From Agapetus fuscipes (Eukaryota > Arthropoda > Insecta > Trichoptera > Glossosomatidae), in assembly GCA_951799405.1 (NCBI GenBank), contig OX637363.1, positions 7,192,001 to 7,256,000 on the forward strand: a stretch of 64,000 nt of DNA. Direction: 5' to 3'. The notes under the pieces were generated by a model. That model did not search any database, had not been told where the DNA came from, and saw nothing but the letters and a program-made list of their open reading frames with translations. Shown here in pieces: positions 53,072 to 61,700 of the stretch (its first letter is position 1; each line of letters opens with the position of its first letter). Made by a program: the position numbers and the translations under genes.

Positions 53072-56000
53072 AAAGGGTTAATGGGAAGGGGCAACCGTTG
53101 ACCCGCGCTGGAGAGGCCCTGAAATCTGCTGCTACTGTCGCAACCGTGAGAGGAAAAGCCAGCAGCATTTTTATCAATGGCATAATAGATGGAGTAACTC
53201 GTGAACTACTGGTGGACACGGGAGCAACCAGGACAATTCTGAGACGCGACATAGTGGCACGAGGTAAGCAGATTGCACCAACAAAGTGGTCTCTGCACAC
53301 CGCCACGGGAGAGTCAGCACAGGTGTATGGAGAGACGATTGCCACCTTCCAAATTGGCAGCACCACTTTTGATCATCGGACGTTGGTGGCCAACATTGAA
53401 GAAGACGTTATATTGGGAATGGACATACTGGACAGATTTGGGTGCAGTTTAAATTTAAAGAAAGGGTCCATTAAAATTGGAAATGAAGAAGTCATCCTGC
53501 AAAGACGGAAAGAACTGGCTGCACGTGTTATCCTAGCCAAGAATACCGAAGTGAAGGGGCGATCCGAGATGATAGTGAGTGCCCGCCTAGATTCCAGTAG
53601 TACAAATGACCAAATCTGTATGATAGAACCGGAGAACATGGACAATGTTAACAAAGGAGTCATGGTGGCAAGAACAGTGATTCGCGCAAAGGAGACCATT
53701 CCTGTCAAGATCATGAATGTGAACAGCTACCCAGTTAAAATGAATGAAGGTTTTGTTTTGGGCAGATGTGAGAGGATAACTTCCATTGTGCAACAGATGA
53801 CAAACATGTCATGCGAAGGAAACAAATTGTCAACACAATTGGAAGCCCTGGTCCACGACGCTTCCCAAGGTCTAACCGAGGAAAACAAACGGAGAGTGAG
53901 GAGTTTGATCTGCCGCTACCAGAACATTTTCGAGGACTCTAATGGCCGTCTGGGAAGAACCAAGGTAGTGCGACATAGCATAGACACCGGAGAAGCGAGA
54001 CCAATAAAACAGGCTCCAAGAAGACTACCCTTTGCAAAGCGGGAAGAAGCTGACAAGATCATCAAAGACATGAGCAAGGATGGCATCATAGAACCATCAA
54101 GTAGCCCTTGGACATCCCCGGTGGTACTGGTGAAAAAGAAGGATGGTACCACGAGATTTTGTGTGGACTACAGACTGCTCAACGATGTTACGAAAAAGGA
54201 TAGTTACCCTCTGCCAAGGATTGATGACACCTTGGACACATTGGCAGGATGCACCATTTTTTCCACATTGGACCTGAAAAGTGGCTACTGGCAAGTTGAA
54301 TTGGATGCCAAAGATAAGGAGAAAACTGCATTCTCGACTGGATCTGGACTTTGGCAGTTCACCGTGATGCCATTTGGCTTATGCAATGCCCCCGCCACGT
54401 TTGAAAGGCTGATGGAGAATGTGCTGCGAGGACTATCATGGGAAACCTGCCTGGTATACTTGGATGACATAATCATCCTGGGAAAGGACTTCAACCATCA
54501 GTTGAGAAATCTGGAGCAAGTTTTCGGGCGACTACAAGACGCTGGACTGAAGCTCAACCCGAAAAAGTGTAACCTGTTCAAGAAACAAGTAAATTACCTG
54601 GGACACATAGTTTCTCAACGTGGAGTTGAAGTTGACCCTGCCAAAATCAAGGCAGTAAGAGACTGGCCCGTGCTGAAGGACAAACATGAAACTAGGAGTT
54701 TCCTGGGGCTGTGCACTTATTACAGGAGGTTTGTGCCAAGATTTGCGGACATTGCAAAACCGCTCACCAAGCTTACGGAAGAAAACACTCGCTTCCATTG
54801 GAGTGATTCCTGCGCACAAGCATTTGAAGAGCTTAAGGGAAGATTAACAAGTGCCCCCATCTTGAGCTACCCACGAAAAGATGGAAAGTTCATCCTGGAT
54901 ACCGACGCTAGTAATGTGGGGATAGGAGGCGTCCTTTCCCAAATACAGGATGGGCATGAGACTGTTCTGGGTTACTTCAGTAAAGTGCTTTCCAAGCCAG
55001 AACGAAATTATTGCGTGACCAGACGAGAGCTTCTTGCCGTGATAAAATCAGTGGAACACTTCCGCAAATACTTGTACGGGAGAAAATTCACACTACGGAC
55101 TGATCATGCTGCACTGGTTTGGCTTCTGAAATTCAAAAACCCAGAAGGGCAAGTGGCTAGATGGATTGAAAGGCTCCAGGAGTATGATTATGACTCCGAA
55201 CATAGACCTGGCACGCTTCATCGAAATGCGGATGCATTATCCAGACGACCATGCGCCAGTGACTGCAAACATTGCAGCAAGATGGAGGACAAGGTAGCAA
55301 TTGTCCAAAGGACGACCACCGAAGATGAGGACTGGCAAGATGAAAAATTGGCGCAAGACCAACTGAATGATCCGGACTTGAAGTATGTGATGGAATGGGC
55401 GCGAGAAGGAGAAAGGCCAACCTGGGAAAAACTCGCCCCCTTATCACCAACTGTCAAGGCTTATTGGGCTCAATGGGGATCCATAGTGATAGAAGGAGGG
55501 TTTCTGAAACGAAAGATCGAGAAGGAAGACGGCACACTTAGAAGAAAGCAAACCCTCGTTCCGAGGAGCCGAGTACCGGAAATCCTTGGACTGCTGCATG
55601 GAGGAACTTCTGGAGGACATCTAGGCGTTAAGAAGACGCTGGAGAAAGTGAAAGAGCGATTTTACTGGATCAACTGCAGCGAAGACGTCAAAGATTGGTG
55701 TCGAAAATGTGTAACCTGTGCAACGGCCAATGGACCGCAAAGGAAAAGGCGAGCACCAATGCGTCAGTACAACGTTGGCAGCCCCTTTGAAAGAATTGCC
55801 ATCGACATAGCTGGCCCATTTCCTACAACTGAGAAGGGTAACAAGTACATCATGGTGGTGATGGATTACTTCAGCAAGTGGGTGGAAGCTTACTCAATCC
55901 CTAACCAAGAGGCCGTAACCGTGACTGAAGTTCTAGTTACCGAATTTATCAGCAGGTTTGGCGTACCCCTGGAATTACATTCTGATCAGGGAAGGAACTT

Positions 56001-57288
56001 TGAAGCTGCTATCTTCCAGCAAATGTGTGAGCGGCTAGGGATCTACAAGACCAGGACCACGGCGCTACATCCACAGTCTGATGGAATGGTGGAAAGGATG
56101 AACCGTACCGTGGGGAGGTACTTAGCCAAAGTAGTGTCCAGCCATCAGCGGGACTGGGACCGACATCTGCCTTTGTTCTTATTGGCTTACCGGTCGGCTG
56201 TTCAGGAAACGACGAAGAAGACTCCCAGCAGCATACTGTTTGGGCGAGAAATGCGACTTCCTTGTGATCTCAAATTTGGCTGCAAACCAGGTGAAGACCT
56301 AGCCGGAGAAGACTATGTGACAGACCTTCGCAGGAGGCTGGATGACATCCATGATCAGGTCCGCATGAACATCGGGGAAGCCAGCGATCAAATGAAGGAG
56401 CGCTATGACACCAGAGCTGACAGCATGGGGTACAAAGCTGGTGACTGGGTGTGGCTTTTTGACCCCAAGAGGCGCCAAGGATACTGTCCGAAACTTCAGC
56501 GTTCCTGGGACGGGCCGTACGAGATCTTGGAGCGCATCAACGATGTGGTCTACCGCATAAAAAAGAGACCAAACGGAAAACCAAGGGTCGTGCACTACAA
56601 TCGCCTCTCACCATACCTAGGCGATAATGATGACCAACCAGCCCAAAAAGTACGACAGTGCGTCGCATCCGAAAAATCACCAGCCTTTGAGACGTTTTGG
56701 GAGAACGCGAAGGCAGGGCAGAAGTTTCGCCAGGGAGTGACCACAGAAGTCCACAAGGACTTATTTGAGGTCACTAGGGACCACACACTGGCATGCAGTG
56801 TACCGGAAGATCTAGATATGTCTAGAGGAATTGCACGGGTCTTCCGATACAAATTCGGAGAACCGCAACCCTCGAGCAGCCCGCAAGGAAGAGCTCTGAG
56901 ACTGCCGAAGGGGCGTCAACCAGCATACTGCCTGGTTGTCCCGGATTCCAGCAACCTGGAAGATGACTACAAGGCATTGTGGGACGGCCTTGTTGAGCTG
57001 CGTGACTACATGTTGGAGAATCAGCAGGCGCGTCTGGCAATACCGAAGATGGGTGGCGGCCGCGCTAATCGAGACTGGCGGATAATCCGGAGTATGATTG
57101 AAGCAGTGTTCTCGGGAGTCGGCATCAGCATCATGGTGTGCTGCGAGCAAGCGCAGCCGAGAGCCAGTGGGGAGAAATCCGTGGACTGCCACTTCTTCCT
57201 GACCACAGGGTGTCGACGTGGATCAGCATGCCCCTACCTACACAGAGTCAAGACTGTTCCGGGACGAAACAGTCTAGGTGGGGGGTAG
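53020..57288 (+). CDS. Gypsy pol: PR-RT-RH-IN plus macro domain and CCCH finger
   Basis: Residues are counted from 53026 (a GTG; the frame has no useful ATG, so expression needs a -1 shift). Protease: LLVDTGATRT, Asp64. RT: YLDD 478-481. RNase H: LDTDASNVGIGGVL near 625. Integrase: HHCC near 858-900, then Asp927 (IDIAGPFP), Asp987 (HSDQGRN) and Glu1023, a D-x35-E pair. A gypsy C-terminal chromatin-like module ends at about 1205 (VVHYNRLSPYL). Normal pols end about here. About 215 further residues follow without a stop: a macro domain about 1243-1373 (LACSVPEDLDMSRGIA, ARLAIPKMGGG, DWRIIRSMIEAVF) and a C-x7-C-x5-C-x3-H finger at 1388-1406. The macro part resembles the TARG1/OARD1-Poa1p class of ADP-ribose binders. 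Function in the element is unknown. Confidence 0.93.
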   Translation, partial: HQVSKASETQKTGCGKLERVNGKGQPLTRAGEALKSAATVATVRGKASSIFINGIIDGVTRELLVDTGATRTILRRDIVARGKQIAPTKWSLHTATGESAQVYGETIATFQIGSTTFDHRTLVANIEEDVILGMDILDRFGCSLNLKKGSIKIGNEEVILQRRKELAARVILAKNTEVKGRSEMIVSARLDSSSTNDQICMIEPENMDNVNKGVMVARTVIRAKETIPVKIMNVNSYPVKMNEGFVLGRCERITSIVQQMTNMSCEGNKLSTQLEALVHDASQGLTEENKRRVRSLICRYQNIFEDSNGRLGRTKVVRHSIDTGEARPIKQAPRRLPFAKREEADKIIKDMSKDGIIEPSSSPWTSPVVLVKKKDGTTRFCVDYRLLNDVTKKDSYPLPRIDDTLDTLAGCTIFSTLDLKSGYWQVELDAKDKEKTAFSTGSGLWQFTVMPFGLCNAPATFERLMENVLRGLSWETCLVYLDDIIILGKDFNHQLRNLEQVFGRLQDAGLKLNPKKCNLFKKQVNYLGHIVSQRGVEVDPAKIKAVRDWPVLKDKHETRSFLGLCTYYRRFVPRFADIAKPLTKLTEENTRFHWSDSCAQAFEELKGRLTSAPILSYPRKDGKFILDTDASNVGIGGVLSQIQDGHETVLGYFSKVLSKPERNYCVTRRELLAVIKSVEHFRKYLYGRKFTLRTDHAALVWLLKFKNPEGQVARWIERLQEYDYDSEHRPGTLHRNADALSRRPCASDCKHCSKMEDKVAIVQRTTTEDEDWQDEKLAQDQLNDPDLKYVMEWAREGERPTWEKLAPLSPTVKAYWAQWGSIVIEGGFLKRKIEKEDGTLRRKQTLVPRSRVPEILGLLHGGTSGGHLGVKKTLEKVKERFYWINCSEDVKDWCRKCVTCATANGPQRKRRAPMRQYNVGSPFERIAIDIAGPFPTTEKGNKYIMVVMDYFSKWVEAYSIPNQEAVTVTEVLVTEFISRFGVPLELHSDQGRNFEAAIFQQMCERLGIYKTRTTALHPQSDGMVERMNRTVGRYLAKVVSSHQRDWDRHLPLFLLAYRSAVQETTKKTPSSILFGREMRLPCDLKFGCKPGEDLAGEDYVTDLRRRLDDIHDQVRMNIGEASDQMKERYDTRADSMGYKAGDWVWLFDPKRRQGYCPKLQRSWDGPYEILERINDVVYRIKKRPNGKPRVVHYNRLSPYLGDNDDQPAQKVRQCVASEKSPAFETFWENAKAGQKFRQGVTTEVHKDLFEVTRDHTLACSVPEDLDMSRGIARVFRYKFGEPQPSSSPQGRALRLPKGRQPAYCLVVPDSSNLEDDYKALWDGLVELRDYMLENQQARLAIPKMGGGRANRDWRIIRSMIEAVFSGVGISIMVCCEQAQPRASGEKSVDCHFFLTTGCRRGSACPYLHRVKTVPGRNSLGGG

Positions 57289-57760
57289 TGTTATGTAAAT
57301 ATAAATATTGAAATAAGTATGGGTAGTTATAGTTATAAGAATCCTCAAAAGTATTGGTAGGTAAGATCGATAATTATGTATAAGTGTAGAATTCTCTAGG
57401 CTAAGTAGGTATTTGTTATAATTATAGGAATACTGTATTGCATTGGTAGGTAGGATTTTGGTTGTGTCTAGGTAGTACGTGAAACATCGAGAAGTAATAA
57501 TTACTCTGGAACCGTCTAGCAACTTTGGTTCTAGATCATACTGCTCTACAGAGTATAAAGGTGCGAATGGCCTGCAGAGCGGGCCAGTATCATAGAGACT
57601 TACAAACACATCGAAGTCATCTGATCAGTGAACCAAAACCAAGTGGAATAATCGAGAAAGTAGTGTGAAAATAAATTTTGTAACTGTGTAAAATAAATAA
57701 CTATTGAAGAAGACCTGTGTATTTTTAATTTGAAGACAATTGAACCCTAATTTCGTAACA
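57289..57760 (+). repeat. Gypsy 3' LTR
   Basis: 472 bp and identical by eye to 50558-51029. It begins immediately after the pol stop codon. Confidence 0.93.
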
Positions 57761-57764
57761 ATAT

Positions 57765-58792
57765 CAATCATCTTCATGTAAGAATAAAATAAAAAAGGTC
57801 ATTAGGTACCTATACAAAAAGTCCATATTTTAAATATCGAAGAAAATATCGATATTTGATAAAAAAATATCGGTACTTTTGACATATCGATAAATATCGC
57901 CCATCCCTAATCTAATGTCATTGTTGAATGTTTTCTCAAGTAAAAATGTAAACATGCTCTCTTTTCTCCAACCAAAACACACATATTCATTTGCAACCGT
58001 GGTTTAAGTTAATTTTGAATGTGATGTAGACGTGTTATTGTAAAAACATAATAAAATAATCAGTGTGTTACTCATCCATAGAAGTTTTCGCTTCCAACCT
58101 TGTGAAGGTAATTTGTCTTGAGAAAAAAAAACACAATATTCTAATTTTTGTTTTTCTATTTATACTTTTGCATACTCCGATTGTAAATATTAATTATGTC
58201 ATTGTAGTAATTATCAAATTATACTGTAATTTTGCGATGATCTACCATTTTGATATTTCTAATTTGCCTCAGGGTTAAGTAGGTACCTACTTTGTTTTCT
58301 CACGATTTGTAAGGTGAAGTAATATGAAACATCTAACTAGGTCACGCTTCAAAGGCATATAAACAATACAAAAATAAAAAAGTGTTGTTTTCTTTGTTTT
58401 AAATGAAAAGTGGAATTATTTTGGGGATATAATATGTTACTTGATCCCCATTTAGATATGCACCTAACCTATCAATGTTCTAAATTCAAATTTCAAAAAA
58501 TCCTGCATTCTTTTTTCTACAAGGATTGCCAGTGAGAAAAAAAGCCGTATGGAATTTGGAAACTGTTCAATGGAATTGGAACAAAAAGGCTATGAACATA
58601 AAACCTGTAAGTCTTGTTGCCTTTCCCTCAAACAGGGTTGACATTGGCAAAAGTGACCCATTAGAGTATGGGTGGTCTGCCTCATACCAACCTATAAGTC
58701 AAGGAACAAGGAATCATTATCTTTTTCAACTTTAGAGAGGAAAGTATCCAATTGTGGTGTGACGCAGCAGATGTTTGTTGTGTTTTTAGCAG
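57765..58792. other. GPATCH2 5' flank
   Basis: 57765-57909 is the right end of the hAT-like element. A possible 5' UTR exon could end at TGTGAAG|GTAATT (58107). A minus LINE-tail repeat lies at 58590-58706 (GTAAGTCTTGTTGCC ... AACCTATAAGTCAAGG). Confidence 0.4.
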
Positions 58793-61700
58793 ATGGAGCG
58801 GTTATCTCACGACCTGAGCTTGGCGTTGGAGGAAAGCAACTGCAGCAAGCACGGCAGGAGGAAGTTTGGCTGGAGGAGACGCACCAGGTCTACGGGAAAC
58901 ATACGTAAGTGATGTAATCTTTTCTTAAGGATCTGGGACTCTATAGATCCCAAATAAATGTCTTTCTGGAAAAACTGACAAAGGTGGCCATCTCGGCATC
59001 ATACCACATTTGGTTGCGAAGATCCAAAAGCCAGGCCACCTCTAGGCATGCAATGTAATAATAATAAAATAATAATAAATTAGGCTAATTTATTTGGTGA
59101 GCGCTGTTTTTGTGTGTATCACACCTCAAGAGCCCTCTAAATGAGTCGGTAATGAGTCGGACTTACCATTTTTGGAGAAAGGATGAGTTGGGAGGAATTG
59201 GGAGCGTTGTCATGACGAAAGGATCCTTAATCAACCAGAGAAAGGTCGTAAGTTCTGTAACTCCCATCTCATTCTGACTCTGTGCGTCAGGTCTAAATTT
59301 GGGTCTTGAATTTTCTAAAAAGTTAAGACCTGACTCGGTGAGACTGACAGATTGTTTAGCTATTTTACAAATTGATGCTAGCAATCAATTTACTAAACCC
59401 ACCCATAAAACACACTTAAGCTGCTCACATAGCGATGCTTTGTATTACCATTGCAGTATGTCCTTTGTATGTCCATTTGCAGTCGATATCAAAACTATGA
59501 GAACTTGGTGTTTTCATGACTCATTCATCTGCCAAACTGCCCGCTTATGGAATGAGTTACCGGTATCTGTGTTTCCATCCCAATTTAACCTTGCCCTTTT
59601 CAAATCCAATATCAATCGCCATTTCCTCTCAGTGTCTCAAAACAAAGCAATGCCACACACACCACAGCACTGCGCAACTAACGACCCTGCAACCGGACAT
59701 GGACAACTGCCACATCACCAACACCTCTGCGGCACTTTTACAAGTGTCATAGACCCTTAGAGTCTCTCGAATCTAGGGAGTCTCCCGCATAGGCTTTCTT
59801 AAAAAAAAAAAATCTTATGAAGGAATCTATAATCTAAGTAGCAAAGATACATTTTTTTGGTCACATAATGTGAAATATTAATGTCAACATCTCGGAAAGG
59901 TAAAAATTGGGGAAAAACGAGCTCCAGGTCAAAGAAGAACATCTGGGTAAAAGAGCCTGAGACAGGGGCTTGGAAGAAGCACAAGATTCCTCTTTTTCTT
60001 GCAGGAGTATCGAAGGTTCAAATTGTTATGATGATCAAGAAGAAAGATATATCAACGTTAAGGATTGGTATGAAGCTAACCACTCATTCCCCTAGTTAGA
60101 GCCTATCCACATGAAGCGTTTTACGCGGAATGCACTCGCGCGTTCTCCAGATACAGCTATATACATCTCGTCCAGATGTCCACTCACACGTAAAATGCGT
60201 GCAACAAGCCACACTCTCGACTCGCTCGTTTTGCAGGCGAGTGCTGCGCGAGTTGAAATACTTAAGCGCCGTTGTTTCGTCCAGTGGTAAGCGCGAGTCA
60301 GTGGCGAGTAAACTGTTTGTTGTGCTCTCTGAGGTTTGGGTATAATGTTGTAAAAATACTATGCGTCATTCTGTTACATAGTATTGGATGCACTGTAACG
60401 AGATGGATTTGTTTGTTAGGTAAAATGGAACATGAGATTTGAATTTGAATGAAAAGGAAAACAAAAGAATATAGAAGGAGAGAAAAAAGCTGACCTGGCG
60501 TGAGAGCTACAAGCATGTGTAATTAAGAATAATTAATATTATTGTGCTGTGGTTTATTGTGTATACATTGTGAAAGGAATAAAAGTAAACATATTAAAGT
60601 TAAATCGTTGACTTTTGCATCAATGGTATGCAAGACACAACACAATTACTTTATCTGGCTCCATGTTTATAACTGTCCATGGGCTCCTCTCAGCCGGAGA
60701 ATACGGGAGAATGGAAGGTATTAAGGAAGGAGAATTAAGGCTGACTCCATTATCTGTGAAAAGAAATATATTTATGTACTCTTGTCATTTACAGTTTGTA
60801 TTATTTTGTAGTGTAAGATTATTGTTGTAATTCACTTCTGTACTTGTGAAATATATTGTGACACGGTGTAGCTCAATATTTCATTAACTTATAGTGTGCC
60901 CACAATTTTCATCTGTCCTGCAGCTGCCCAACTCATGTTTTTGAAATCAAATATCTCCAAACATACAAAACATATCTCCTCTCTAATTTTTTTTTATCAC
61001 AAAAGGCAGTGGAATTAAGTTTTAAGTTGTGCATAATTTAGCAAAATATCATGTTATACTGTAAGTTGAATGTTTACTGATAGGAAATCATTGTTGAGCA
61101 AATAAACCCTTCATTGTAAGGGTGTGGGCTTAGTAAACATTTTACACTTATTTTATTTTTATTTGTCATTGTCACAAGGAAAACTTCTGAATTTTGTAAA
61201 AATATTCACAAACAGAAATGAATGCTATGACTATAATTGCTATGACTAAAAAGCTGAAGGAAAATGAAGAACAAATTGATATCAGTATTCAAAGTGTAAA
61301 TCTGTTTTCCGGCACCTGAGAAGTAAATACCTGCAATGATATATTACAATTTGTGTTTTGATGGTGATATGTATTGTTGTATCAGCAGCGGCCTGCCTAG
61401 CTGGGGTGACGGAGGACGGCAGCTCAAGTAGTCCGCCTCAGGCCGCCATACTCTCACAGGTAACACCATTGACAATATATATCTGTTTCAACCTACTTAC
61501 AAAAATGGTCATTAGTAAGAAAGAGAACAAAAAACTTCACAGTTGCATTTCTGTGTACAAAAAAATTCAGGCGAATGTAAAAATGTTTCTAGAAAGGTGG
61601 CAACATTGCCGCATGCGTACTATGTCCGAACGAGTCCGAACATAGACACATGCGGTATAAATCTTGTGATCGATAAAAATCAACAAATTTTTAAGCATTA

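Larger units (their letters stand above)
50558..57760 (+). mobile_element. Young Ty3/gypsy retrotransposon with macro-domain tail
   Basis: 7.2 kb, bounded by 472-bp LTRs that I read as identical, starting TGTTATGTAA and ending TTCGTAACA. ATAT (50554-50557 and 57761-57764) is the target duplication. It encodes a SAP peptide, gag, and pol in the -1 frame. The polypurine stretch AGGTGGGGGGTAG abuts the 3' LTR. No env-like ORF. Long tail on pol is unusual. Confidence 0.95.
45917..57909. mobile_element. hAT-like element carrying an LDLa ORF and two nested retroelements
   Basis: The left end reads TAGGGATGCATAAATGG and the right end ATCGCCCATCCCTA. Both subterminal regions are rich in ATATCGATA. 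The 8 bases outside are ATCCAATG (45909-45916) and ATCTAATG (57910-57917), a 7/8 match as expected of an aged hAT target duplication. I found no nearer partner for either end. Subtracting LINE B and the gypsy element leaves about 1.1 kb, a normal size for a non-autonomous hAT. What remains includes the LDLa ORF and a foldback half into which gypsy inserted. Confidence 0.5.

Noticed and set aside
57289..57609. 111-residue minus ORF within the gypsy LTR (also in the 5' LTR)
   Set aside because: Occurs in both LTR copies simply because they are identical; no similarity to an envelope or regulatory protein was recognised.
50558..57760. Envelope gene in the gypsy element
   Set aside because: After pol the LTR starts at once. 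The extra pol tail is cytosolic in character (macro and CCCH), without signal peptide or membrane helix.
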